Notes: generated by a model not told the origin, from the sequence alone. Shown: positions 1-10,242, counted from the first letter of the stretch. The stretch is DNA of 21,701 bases from Hypsibius dujardini (GCA_001579985.1 LRSR01012750.1:1-21701), one strand, 5' to 3'. Numbers and translations: made by a program.

Positions 1-1380
1 AGTAAATTTTACACGCTTCGAGAATCCGCAGAGTCAAACACACGACGGATACTACTGCGACAGCATGTCTGCCTGTGACCCACAAATATATGCATTTATT
101 GAATTGTGAGTAGAACAAACTCATGTGACGTTCAGTGATGGTGAGTGGCGCTGATTCTTCCATACACGAGTATCTTCGAAACAGGATATACGAACCTCCT
201 GCCAGTAGTCCAAAGCCATCGGAGAAGTTCGTCCTGGTACACAGTCAATGTTGTGCAAATGTCTACAATATGACGACGCACAATCAAATTGTCAAAACGA
301 TTTGCCAAGTGGGACGCCATCCGATTCCCAAGGTTCGTGTACCTGATGCTGGAAATAGGCAGTAGGTGGAATGAATTTGTTCGCTATATGTTAATTAGAA
401 AATTACATAATTAAATAGGCGCACAGTAGCTTTCTTTAATCTTTTCCTCCTCTATACCAAGTTTCCTGTCTCATAAAAATTATGCAAATAATTTAATTAC
501 GTCTCATTCAAATTACAACTTTATTAAATTTTGTTTAATATTGTGTGAAATTTTTATTTTTATGCAAGTCTGTAAAAATGGTGTAAAATTAGTATGAAAC
601 TAAAAATTATTATGTATTATGTACAAATTATTTACATAATATTATTTGAAATTGCATTAATATTACTATTATTCTTGTGTGTATATGCATTTTTATTTTT
701 CTTATGTATATATGCATTTTTATTATTATTAGGTAAAAATATTATCATTATTTTATTAACTTTTATTTATCATTATGTAAATCATGCAGGTTATGTCTCA
801 AACGACTTTTTATTATATATAAAAACGTCCAGGTTTAGAATAAAATGTACGTGTGTGGATTCGAATAGTTGGATTTTCTTGTAATAATTTTTGGATTCTA
901 TCTTGAAATTAGAAGTAGAGGTTCAAGATGCACAACCTTGTTTATCACAAGGAATGTAGGCAGTTTTCGCTTTGATGACATGCCCTTGTAATCATACTTT
1001 TCAGTCACAATGTTTTTGATCGTTCGCGTGACCGCATGTTTCATGCACCCTATAATTACCATAACGTTAATTGCTTCTAATTTTCAGCGCGTGTCTGTAA
1101 AAGTGGAAGTTCGCGACAAAGATCTCTTCACACCGAACGACATGATCGAACAGTTTAATTGCCAGTTTCCATTTACTCCGCTGCGGAAAGAGCCTACAAG
1201 CTGGTCACAAGACGCAGCTTGCCAACCACTGCATGGACCACATCAAATACGGTATTCCAGTTGATTCGCTTCAGTGCTTTGGACTCAACCCATTTTAATA
1301 AAAATACTGTGTTTTTTAGGCTTTACTATCGCTTCCGAATTTACTCGATTTATTCCACGGAATGCTTCGTCCCGTTTTAA
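1..1380 (+). CDS. 3' part of a gene with Notch-ligand-type N-terminal (MNNL/C2-like) domain
   Basis: The gene enters from the left edge. Proposed coding exons are 2-105, 206-332, 1088-1251 and 1320-1380, with introns 106-205, 333-1087 and 1252-1319, all GT-AG and phase-compatible. Exon 1 reads NFTRFENPQ, then DGYYCD and ACDP. Exon 3 reads RVSVKVEVRDKDLFTPNDMI. The order F-x-NP, DG-x-CCD-like, CDP, then V-x-V-x-D-x-D-x-x-T-x-ND-x-I resembles the N-terminal C2-like module of Delta/Serrate/LAG-2 ligands and related EGF proteins, which are extracellular and bind receptor or membrane. Exon 4 (LYYRFRIY) would fit the last beta strand, with stop TAA at 1378-1380. If the last intron is not used, translation stops at TGA 1262-1264, and AATAAA lies at 1297-1302. 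I see no DSL or EGF repeats downstream, so the protein may be a short secreted form or the locus may be degraded. The family call rests on pattern memory, not an alignment. Confidence 0.5.
333..1087 (+). other. long AT-rich intron
   Basis: A 755-bp proposed intron of the MNNL-like gene, from AAG|GTTCGT to TTTTCAG. The stretch 480-800 is very AT-rich, with recurring TATGCATTTTTAT-like words near 687-725. The open frame at 594-884 is low-complexity hydrophobic sequence made by this AT bias, and I do not count it as a gene. Confidence 0.45.
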
Positions 1381-2380
1381 ACGAGACCATTGTAACTCCA
1401 TTGGAGAACTCAACTGCAGCGATAATCTTCAACAAATTTCTACCATTACTTGAATAGAGTAACATTTGAGATCCCCAATGTAAACTTGTACGAAAATTGA
1501 AAAAAAAAGAATTATACTGCCTCTTTTTATACGCCAATGGGTTATGCATTTGGCCCACATTGTTGGAAGGAAATTGTTTATATGCTTTTCGTGTCTTAAA
1601 TTCTATAGGATGCGATATGTACATGCACTGTTTTTGTCAAAAGTGATTCTGAAACATTTTTTCAAAAAGATCGATTACGCGCGCCCCCAGATAATTCTTG
1701 TATCAGCGACATTTAGAAGAACCAATACCGTAAATAACAAGTGTCTATGTGGCCGCAACCATAATTTAAGATGTGATGTACCATTCCGCTGCTCAATGTC
1801 TAGCCGTATTATAACGGACTGGACCATCACCACTAGACTATTATTACCGCCCCGTTGATTATAAGGTATGCTTTGAGAACTATAATAATAATGAATTCCA
1901 AGTTGGAGAGCTAAGATATGGATGCTCATTAATAAAACGGATTCTTTGATTCGGAAACGAATTCTTCGGTTGATCGAGCTGACCTGGGCTTTCTTTCTCG
2001 AAGGTTGCGGGAACCTTGGCCGTCTTTTGCACCGTCGATTCCACTGCATCTTCCGGCATCTGGAATTGTTCTGGGAATCTCGAGGTGTTTGCGGAAGTCA
2101 TCCTCCCATTCACCCCCGGGACTGCCAGATGACCCACTTTTCCTGCTCAGGATTTCCCTCGACATCACAAATACCACCACAAACAAAAAACCTCCTCATT
2201 CCGAGATTATTCCGTCGAATTTGTTGGCCCTTCATCTGCTGGTCATTTTGCCTAAATTGTGAAAAAAAACCCCGGAAAACTGCTTTTTGATAAAAGAGCT
2301 GTTCTAAAAAAGTTCATTATTTTACAAAAACTATTTTGTTTACAATTTTCCATTAATTTTCAGTCTTACAGTAGGTGAAC
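1381..2380. other. intergenic stretch, no recognised gene
   Basis: No recognisable product on either strand. The part 1929-2290 has higher GC and is open in several frames on both strands at once, for example reverse-strand 1929-2186 (rich in R, S, E) and forward 1922-2290. None carries a family motif I know. It could hold a lost exon or a decayed gene, or the openness may come from composition alone. Confidence 0.3.
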
Positions 2381-3388
2381 ATGACAATGTCCCTTTATAA
2401 CAGCTCAAACGCAACGTTCTCTAACACAAATGCAACGCGTCCCTGGTCCGCTTTGCCCAGTTCCATGTCTGTTCTCTCACGCCTGTGTCGTATCTTCGCG
2501 TACCAGTGATCCTTATGGGCTTATTGGCGAACCTCGAAATTCTCGTTAGATCCATGTGCAGACCATGTCTGCTTACGCTCTTCACCATTTACATCCTCCT
2601 CAATCTGGTTTTCATGAATCTCCTGACCGCCGCCCTTTACGAACCGGTCGCAGTAGCGCTGTAATCTTAGCGTAAAATGACCGTCGGCAACAAATACCTA
2701 TGCGTGATCATAAAGTACAGCCAATGGACGAGCGGTTCGAGGCTCTGCCTGCAGCATGGGTTGATCTGCTTGAACCGGTGGCTAGCCATCATCTTCCCCA
2801 TATGGTACCGGCTGAAGAAGTTCAGCTTCGACGTCAAGGCGACCTTGTTAGCTGTTATATCAGCACCTGATGTTGATTTGGCACCTTCCCTTGTTTATTA
2901 CCGACTAAGTTCAGGGCATTCTTACCCCAACCACGGAGTGTGGCTTCACACTGGCGCTGCCGCAGTACCAGAATGTTGTGCGATTAGCCACGACCTACGT
3001 AACCTTTGCCGTACCCTTCATCAGCTACCCCGTTTTGCTCTTGCACATTTTATAACGACGCCATCATATCGTCGTTGTTCATCCCGGTAATCCGGCTACT
3101 CCAATCAATGCAAGTAACGGCCATCATCGTCAACGGGGCCAGGAGTTGCATATGACAATGTGGTTACTTCTAATCTACTTTCTCTTCGTGGTGCCGGCCT
3201 TAGTTGGTCCTGCGTTAACTGTTGCGAGATCACCCATTGTGACGGAATATTTTGCCGTGTCGGAATTCATCGGGCGAATGTTATGCGTTGTTGAGCTGTG
3301 CTTGTATCTCGTGTTTATACACGGTATCCGTGAGGACGTGAAATCGCACATTCGACGGATGGGAGGCATGTTTAGTACCTCTCAGTGA
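2381..3388 (+). pseudogene. rhodopsin-like GPCR pseudogene
   Basis: A single-exon class A receptor relic. The ATG at 2381 opens a short N-terminus with three N-glycosylation sequons (NSS, NAT, NAT), but that frame stops at TGA 2507. TM1-TM2 continue in another frame (VPVILMGLLAN, then FMNLLTAALYEP) until TAA 2662 and TAG 2668. TM3 follows in the same frame: the Cys of KYLCVII lies 25 residues before the Arg of LNRW, the normal C3.25-R3.50 spacing, with NRW replacing DRY and FPIWYR after it. Near 2910-2930 the frame changes again. TM5 reads VTFAVPFISYPVLLLHIL and is cut by TAA 3053. ICL3, TM6 (LLLIYFLFVVPALVG) and TM7 to helix 8 (ending FSTSQ) run to TGA 3386-3388. No intron of normal size removes these lesions. 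It lies on the same strand as the intact receptor at 4776 and shares its N-R-x motif, so it is probably a dead relative. Confidence 0.8.
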
Positions 3389-4495
3389 GATTCATAGATT
3401 ACACACAAAACATCATGACTATTTGCGGAGTATATGCTCTTGTGAGTGACAGCTTGACGTGTGTGCGTTCGAATATTAATTCCGGACTTAGTTCATTCAA
3501 CGCGAGTGTTTTGAGTGGTTCTCAGTACTAGTGAGAATACATGAACTCAAGGCATGAATTCTGTTTTCGCAAAACAATTGAGCTCTTCGGTCTTTCCATC
3601 GATTGCATTGATTGCTAGTTTTATTCTATGCTGATTTTGTCTGCTGAGCATTATTACGTGGAGCAGATTTCCTCATTAACTGACTGATTCGTGGATGCTT
3701 TTTTTACATGTTTTTCTGATATGGATACTTTTTTTACATGTTTTTCTGATATGGTTCTTCAGGCAAATACCACATACCAGAAATGTAAGAAATACATGCA
3801 GCAAAAAAACATAGGATTTTTGTTACGCATTCCGACTCACACCAGAACATTCTATTGTAGATGAATCAATTTTTAGAAGATTGATCTTTCATTCTGTATG
3901 GATAATGTAACCCTTTCTTTCGTATGTCAATACGCAGATAGTGTGAAGAAAACAAATATTATTAGCTCCGCCCTTCGTATCCTGCATGCGAAACGCCCTT
4001 GGCCGGAACTGAAAGTAAAGGCTCCTATTGTTGTCATATTGGAAAACATCTGTGAAATAAAACCAAGGAAAGAACCGTTAAACAACTGCGTCTGCCGGCA
4101 TCCATAGAGAAGCATATTATTCTTCGCAAAACAAAAGCAATTTCGAAAAACAATTTCATTGTTGATGCAACCGTTAATTTCGTGTTAAATTGTAAGACCT
4201 TATTCAGGAAAGAGCTACCCATATACTATGGTCCATTATTTCATCGATATGTCCAGTGTTGTTGTGAAAATGTGAACAATGTCAAAGGAAAGATCAGGTG
4301 CTTCATGTTTTGTGGGGAGACCGCTATGAGCGTCGTCTTAAGCAAAAACACCCCTGGTGTAGGGTCTCTTTGAAGGTTCAGATTACTCTGCACGTCAACG
4401 TGACGCATGGCCCCGACCATGCACTCCTCCGGCATTGTCCATTCATGGTATGAAAAGAGGTTATTTCAGGGTATGCAAAAGTGCTTTTAATAGGT
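3389..4495. other. intergenic, no gene seen
   Basis: The only structure I see is a 30-bp tandem duplication at 3692-3751. The short open frames at 3898-4107 and on the reverse strand lack recognisable motifs and are likely chance. Confidence 0.4.
3692..3751. repeat. 30-bp tandem duplication
   Basis: Two adjacent 30-bp units, 3692-3721 and 3722-3751, differ at one base (TGGATGCT versus TGGATACT). Both continue with a T-run, ACATG, another T-run and CTGAT. The near identity suggests a recent slippage or duplication event. Confidence 0.9.
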
Positions 4496-4506
4496 CTATA
4501 TAAAAC
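4496..4506 (+). promoter_or_regulatory. possible TATA box for the intact GPCR
   Basis: The sequence TCTATATAAAAC fits a TATA box and lies about 270 bp upstream of the receptor ATG at 4776 on the same strand. No Inr could be chosen with confidence, and in AT-rich DNA such a match can arise by chance. Confidence 0.3.
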
Positions 4507-4775
4507 TACAAATTGAGTGACAAGGAAAAGAGAGTTTCAAGTGTTTATTATGAAAAATATTCAGCCTCTTATGCCCCCGTGACGGCTGGACGTGCCGCCG
4601 GATTGCTCATCACATAAAAACACTAAGAACGTCCATTAATTCATCAATCACGGCTACTGGCTATAAGAACGTCTAAGAGCGGTCGCCTAACCACTGCATC
4701 ATTCATAGCTCCCGATATTTCCCATTCATCCCAACTATCACCCCTCCCCCCCACCTAACTACCACCACCATCGCC

Positions 4776-6884
4776 ATGGTGCTGTCCTGGAACATTTCCC
4801 ACATCAACGCCAGCGCGTTCTCGCCCTTCTCCGTCACCCTTACCCCGACCAAACAGACTGAGCTGTCCGCCTGGATCATCGTTACCGCGATGGTGACCTT
4901 CATCGGGGTGATCAACAACATCATGGTCCTCATCGTCACCTGGCCCCGGGCTAGCACCACCTCCGGAGTGACCATCCTCATTTTCCACTACGTCGCGACG
5001 AATCTCTTTATGAACCTCATCAACATTCCCATCGGCATCTTCCTCATTCAAGCCCGGCGGGATGGGCACTCAATCCCGGCCAATATCTGTAACGCCATTC
5101 AGGTCAGGGGCTCCTTTAGGGTGCTTGCTTATACTTTTAAACCAGGACCCCTGAGAGGTGTGCCGAGAAAATGGGAAATCGGGGAAGAAACCTATTTTTG
5201 AAAATAAAGTTTAAAATTCTGCATATCGTTCTTGACCATTTTGAATGCTGTGGGGTTCAGAGGTCTAATTTTCAGGCCCCCTGGGGTTTCAAATATTCGA
5301 ACGTCCGCGTTTATCATTTCGTTTAGACCATTCTTAATTATGTGTTCTCATTTGCAGTTACTAACAACAGAGAGCGGACGTTAGATCACAAACTCACTCA
5401 AATCTCATTTAAAAACTCACGTTTTTGAACACTTTCGAAATCCTAGAGTTACCTGAGAATCAGACCCCCCCCCCAGGTGACCACTTGTCTAAAATTAATG
5501 AGAGCGATCCGCCAAAATTTGGACTGAGTTTCAAAATTATGTTTTCAATGCGTTTTACCCCTTTGCCCATATCCTGAACCCTCCCCCAAGGGTTCTAGTT
5601 CCGACCTGTAAGGACAACCCTAAAGGAACCCTTGTTTCAGGTCATCTACATGACCGGTGCGGGAGTCATCAATTGGGCTGAAGTCGCGCTGGCGGCTAAC
5701 CGTTGCATCGCCCTCTTTCTCCCTCACAGCTACAAGGTTTTCACGACAAAAGCGATCAACCTCCTTGTGATAATCTTGGCCTGGGTCATCAGCTTAGCTT
5801 CCTGCCTGCCGTTGAGTTTCGGGGTGGGTGGCGTTTTTCGTCTCCTCCCGTTAGGGCAGTGTATGTACATGCCGGAAGGTCGCTTGGGTGATTTCATGGC
5901 GGCCCTATTTAGCTTTGTTCCATATAGTTTTGCCGGGGTAGGTGCACTCATGATTTTATGCAGGAGCTATGACATGTCGAAGGTGCGAGTTGAGGCTGTG
6001 AAAGGTGCGCGGGAAAAAGCGCAATTGCGACGACTGAAAATGGCGAAAATTCTTTTGTTGACTTTTCTGTTGAGCGCTGTCTGTCCAACACCGTGGGGCG
6101 TGTTGGCGAACAACTTCCCGATGACCTTCCTGACGAATCCTGTCTCGGTTCTCTGGCTGAGGACGGCAATGGCGTGCCAATATGCATTCACACCGGTTCG
6201 TCTGAACTGTTTGTAGTTGTGTGCTTAACCCCTTAACACCTGGTACCAGATCGGATATGATTTGTCTTCCAAAAGTTTTTTTTCTTTAATATTAAATTAT
6301 TATTCTTTCAAATTAGTCTTTCTTTCTCATCCATAAACGAAAGAAAAAAATTTACCTACTTGGAACTTTTGTGTGAACTGATCACTACTCCCTATCAAAT
6401 GATGAACACAATTTCCAATGGAAGCATAAGTTAAAAATTTGTGAAACGCTCACAGACTTCGGAGACCATTCCACTCTCAAAAAAATGAAAAATGGTCCGC
6501 TTTAGGAGTTCAAGTCAGATTTTGGTCAAGCGGCAAATGACTAAACCATAATATTAAAATTTCAAGGAACACACCAAATGTAAAAATTAGTGGAGCTTAG
6601 TGAAATCCATCAAACACCTTTGTGCGAAAATTAGGAGTTCCTCAAATAATCATTTGCAGACATTTTACGCTAACGATTTGAAATATCTTTAAATTAATTT
6701 TTATTTGCAGTGTATCCTGTTCTTTGCTAACGCGGAATACCGCCGAAAGCTCACGCAAATTTTACGCCCTGTTGGAACAGGAATGGGTCCATCGGTTGCC
6801 GGGACGTCCAGGAAGACCGCTGATTCAAAATCACAAAAATCTAATAGCCGATTTCCCGCTCATGTGGTTCATGATAGTGATTAA
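4776..6884 (+). CDS. orphan rhodopsin-like GPCR, three exons, 351 aa
   Basis: Coding exons are 4776-5102, 5641-6195 and 6711-6884 (327 + 555 + 174 nt), all phase 0. Introns of 538 and 515 bp have CAG|GTCAGG and GTTCGT donors and TTTCAG and TTTGCAG acceptors. The start sits in a good Kozak context (GCCATGG). N-terminal sequons are N6-I-S and N11-A-S. TM1 is about 31-55 (N47/N48 as N1.50) and TM2 about 65-92. C105 at the top of TM3 is exactly 25 residues before R130, and C183 in the second extracellular loop can be its disulfide partner. DRY is replaced by N129-R130-C131. TM6 has C257-P-T-P in place of CWxP. At TM7, TP (ending at P294) then CILFF replaces NPxxY, and NAEYRRKL starts helix 8. The Ser/Lys-rich tail ends at TAA 6882. 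It is a plasma-membrane G-protein-coupled receptor with unknown ligand. Identity as a 7TM receptor is firm; the subfamily is not. Confidence 0.87.
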
Positions 6885-7174
6885 ACGTTTTTGTGTCAGT
6901 TAGTTATTATTTGATTGAATTTCATAGCATTTTTCACCCTGCTTTTAGTAAGCATACTTAATTCCACTCCAGTTTCTGAAGCTTTATCAACAACTAAATT
7001 ACATTTCATGTCTTACCCACCACGAGTAAACTTATAATGGGACTTAGTACAGGGTCCACCACAAACATTTACTCAACTTTGAACTGTTTCTTTAGAAATT
7101 GTATGCAATCAGTTCAGTTCCTGTAACTTTTTACCGATCCGAAATCGAGTGTAGAAAACAAAAAAAATTCACCG
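6885..7174. other. 3' flank of the receptor, nothing recognised
   Basis: AT-rich sequence after the receptor stop. ATTAAA overlaps the stop region (6880-6885), and I saw no canonical AATAAA close downstream. An acceptor-like TGTTTCTTTAG near 7096 could open an exon belonging to the next coding segment. Confidence 0.25.
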
Positions 7175-7684
7175 TTGTGCAATTTTTTAAATGTATACCC
7201 CAATCGCTTCGGACCTAAAAGGACGCATTTTGGCAAGTGGTGCCCTAATCTGATCCTCCCGTGTTATTCTGGACGAGGTGAAAAAAGAGAGAGCTTTAAG
7301 GTTTGTCAGAGGACTGTTTCCAGCGTTTTCAAAAATCACAATAGTGGCGCAAAGAATCAATCAATCAGCGAAAAAACATCGACGTCAACCGTTATATTGA
7401 CCCAGCGAAAAGTCCAGAAAGTTCAAAATTTGATTGCTTCTTATAATCCGCTGCCCAAAACTAAAATGGCATGTCGTGTAAGCATCTCTATTTCATCTAT
7501 TTGGTGCTTGGTGGGTGGTCTTTTGGAGAAGAAGAAGCTCAAGAAATGCCAGTTGTTGTGGAGGGCCGGACACGGTGACGCGTTATGTAAATCTCTTTAT
7601 TTTGTGTTTAGTTTTATCCAGGGGTCCCGGTCCGATCCTGACGAGTTCTCCGATTGCACGGATTCCGGATTGTCACATTATAAT
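7175..7684 (+). CDS. unrecognised 3' coding segment, two exons
   Basis: An open frame ends at a clear donor (TGTCGT|GTAAGC, intron start 7478) and resumes in phase after TTTTATCCAG at 7621. The last exon, 7622-7684, encodes GSRSDPDEFSDCTDSGLSHY-N and stop. The 144-bp intron is a multiple of three and itself open, so retention would add 48 residues. The left boundary is unknown: the only ATG in the first segment is at 7466, so an upstream exon is needed. The first segment is basic and Ser/Thr-rich, with a Cys-6-residues-Cys stretch (WCPNLILPCYSGRGEKR) and no membrane helix. It could be the cytoplasmic tail of a membrane protein or the end of a secreted precursor. No family recognised. Confidence 0.3.
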
Positions 7685-7824
7685 TGACCTTTGGTTACGT
7701 TCCTATGTTGCCTTTGTGTAGCTTGATTTCGCCGTACTTGAAAAAGGAAGCCTTCCTAATTTATCATCAGGGACTTGTTGATTCACAAGGAAAGCCCGTG
7801 CATTGTCGCGCTCAGAAGTGTTCC

Positions 7825-7942
7825 TTTTTGATGAAAATCGATAGATGAGATATTACTCTATTTGTTGATACCGAATCTGAATGCGGAAACTCTGAATTGA
7901 CCGAGCAAAATGTCGACATTTTTAACTCCTCCCCGAAATGAA
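7825..7942. repeat. diverged relative of the inverted-repeat element centre
   Basis: From TGATGAAAATCGATAGATGA to TAACTCCTCCCCGAAA, this stretch lines up with 8470-8579: the same order of words (ACCGAATCTGA, AACTCTGAATT, CTCCTCCCCGAAA) with scattered substitutions. It shares the loop and the start of the right arm of the 8298-8708 element, then the two diverge. It looks like an older, truncated family member in the same orientation. Confidence 0.7.
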
Positions 7943-8297
7943 TTCTCAATAAGATCCTGCCAATTGATTGATCGATACAGTGCTTGAATAATTGTCTTAG
8001 CCAATCAATGACTAAATTCAGTGGTACGACCATTGATTAAAATCTCACAAACAAGCCATATCACTCATGGTGGTCATTGATTGCCGTATTGGTGGTGCAG
8101 GCTGTCGTGGTGCAACCAACCACAATTATTTTGTTTGTTAACTGATTTTCTGGACACATTCCTGAGCAAATAAACGCCCAGCTGTCCAACTTTCTACATT
8201 GAAATTTAAATTATGAACCATCTGGGCTTAGTTTTTGAAAACGGTTTGCCTGTTGAACGGATCGTGTTCTGAAATGATCTTGATATATTTTGATTGT

Positions 8298-8708
8298 GTT
8301 TTGATTTCTACATTCGTTTGCGTTTCTGACCATTCAATTAATCAATCAATACCTGACTGCCCGTTACGCTGGCATTATGTGTAGTAATCGGTCAATCAAC
8401 TGTTCGAACCAGCGACAAAATAATTTTTCGGAGAGGAGTTAAAGATTTCGGCATTTTGAAGCGCTCATTTTAATGAAAATTGATAGATAAGACGTTGCTC
8501 TATTTATTAATACCGAATCTGAAAACGGGAACTCTGAATTAATTGAGCGAAATGCCGACATCTTTAACTCCTCCCCGAAAAATTATTTTGTCGCTGGTTC
8601 GAACAGTTGATTGACCGATTACTACACATAATGCCAGCGTAACGGGCAGTCAGGTATTGATTGATTAATTGAATGGTCAGAAACGCAAACGAATGTAGAA
8701 ATCAAAAC
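8298..8708. mobile_element. foldback / MITE-like inverted-repeat element
   Basis: Left arm 8298-8456 and right arm 8550-8708, 159 bp each, are reverse complements with about two mismatches in the compared core (GGAGAGG versus GGGGAGG, GATTTCGG versus GATGTCGG), around a 93-bp loop 8457-8549. No coding capacity. Outer ends run into degenerate TTTGATT words, so target duplications cannot be defined. Near-identical arms with a short loop fit a foldback or MITE-like non-autonomous DNA transposon, or a recent inverted duplication. The diverged copy at 7825-7942 supports a repeat family. Confidence 0.75.
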
Positions 8709-8810
8709 AAATCAAATCAAAGAAATCACAACGGTTATGTTCAAAAACGTCCCCGAGCTCTTTGGATGAAACAAGAAGGTGATCCTCCGCATTGATAGCG
8801 CTTGCTCTTT

Positions 8811-8865
<55 letters not shown>

Positions 8866-8882
8866 CTATCCAACTATCTCCA
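8811..8882. repeat. CAGA microsatellite with conserved flank, copy A
   Basis: About 13 units of GACA with one interruption (ACAA), followed at 8865-8882 by CCTATCCAACTATCTCCA. The same 18-bp flank follows a second CAGA array at 12118-12247, so the microsatellite is probably part of a dispersed element. Confidence 0.85.
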
Positions 8883-9225
8883 GCCTTGACAACCACAGTT
8901 GCCTTGTTTTCCATTCAGGGATAATTTTTCAAAGTTGAGCAAATGTTTGTGTTGGAACCTGTAGTATACCATTTTGGTCGATGCGCATTAACGTTTTCGA
9001 CTAATGTGGACGGCTAAACGATACAAAGTTTCCGACGCTACTTCTGTTTTCCAAATCCAGCAGAAAGGAAGCTGAAAGTTGGTGAACAATCCGCTTACTC
9101 CTTGGGGGAGGAGGAGATTGATAAAATCTGTTGTTAACCCAGAGATCCGGCTTAATTTTGTTTTAATAATTCGGGATGAAACGAACAAATAATGTGCCTG
9201 CAAGAGACAGAAGCTCAGTTTGACG
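8883..9225. other. intergenic, nothing recognised
   Basis: Unique-looking AT-rich sequence. The reverse-strand open frame 8988-9203 has no recognisable motif. Confidence 0.3.
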
Positions 9226-9590
9226 ACATGGGGGTGGCAACTTAAGTGACCCCTCCGAGGGCTCAGCGGTGGCCCATGGCACTGCCCTTAGATCCAAAAT
9301 TGTATTCTTAACCAAACACGTATTGGGTTTAAAGTCTATGGTAAGTATTAGATATTAGACATTGCGGATGAATTGAATACGATTTTTAAAATTTTTTCTT
9401 ATATATATACATATATATATACATCATCTATGATTCCTAATATTTACTTAAACAACAAACATATTTGTTGTTAAGATTAAAATTTGGGTCGAATGGCACT
9501 GCCGGGGGTCCAGGCCTTTGCTGGATCCTCAAGGGCTCCCTCGAGGGAGCTGCTTGGGTTGCCATTCTTGGTCGTCGCGGTGCGCATCTG
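9226..9590. repeat. degenerate inverted repeat, GC-rich ends
   Basis: The left end has GGCAAC, CCTCCGAGGG, ATGGCACTGCC and ATCCAAAATT. The reverse complement of 9470-9590 has GGCAACCCAAG, CTCGAGGG, CAGTGCCATT and ACCCAAATTTT in comparable order with gaps. A TA-rich run lies between them at 9400-9423. This suggests an old element with terminal inverted repeats. I judged the match by eye and the arms are not close to identical. Confidence 0.3.
9400..9423. repeat. TA dinucleotide microsatellite
   Basis: Alternating TA with one C interruption (ATATATATACATATATATATAC). It is short and probably neutral. Confidence 0.8.
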
Positions 9591-10242
9591 GCAGTAGTGT
9601 ATAGTACGTTATATCAGCAAGGAATGGTAAATAAATCCAATCATAATGTATTTGGGCAAAGGGCGATCAGGTTTGTAGTGGCCAGTTTCAAAACATTTCT
9701 CATATGGGTAAGGAACAGACAAAAAGGCCAGAGAAAGACATTCCTGTTTAAATTTGAATCATAAAACCGTCGCAGATGGCAAACAGTATTTATCAAAATT
9801 TAAGAGAATCCAAAAATGTCTTGACCATTTTTTGCCGACATCATTGATCCCGAAAAATAGATCTAGGATAATGAAGGTTTCATCTCCTTGGCTCCATGTG
9901 AACAGAATTGCATTGAACAGGGGAGAAGGGCTCAGGCTCAGGCAGAATGTCTTAATTCAATTGTTTAGCGAACACAATACAATTAAGATACATCTCGTGA
10001 CCTGATTCGAACTTTCACTCTGGCTCGAGCATTTGCTCTCTCTCTTTTCCTTCTTTCTCATGCGGTGGGATGGTGGAAGCACCTTCTCTTTCTACCATCA
10101 CGCGCGTGCAAGAAGGATAATTTGCCATTTCATTTGTATATACACACTGTATATTAATATCGCGTACCTGGTACCCGGAAATTCTTACTTTCGCGCGCTT
10201 GAAATCAGCCATTGTTAAACTGGCGAGGTTTCTTGTACTGCA
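9591..10242. other. no gene recognised
   Basis: Several short open frames on both strands (for example 9754-10005 and reverse 10015-10212) show no domain, membrane or signal-peptide pattern that I recognise. Confidence 0.3.

Noticed and set aside
594-884. 96-residue hydrophobic open frame
   Set aside because: It consists of AT-rich low-complexity sequence inside the proposed intron 333-1087. Long runs of I, L, F and Y follow from base composition.
2381-3388. Rescue of the first receptor as an intact gene with introns
   Set aside because: The removable segments around the stops would be only about 25-40 bp, or would delete conserved helices. Five separate lesions fit a pseudogene better.
4703-5069. 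Reverse-strand open frames rich in D, E, G and H
   Set aside because: They are shadows of the first exon of the intact receptor, which has the start context, helices and splice site of a real gene.
8415-8425. GTTCGAA-type words suggesting tRNA B boxes
   Set aside because: They sit in the arms of the inverted repeat and lack an A box or acceptor stem at tRNA spacing.
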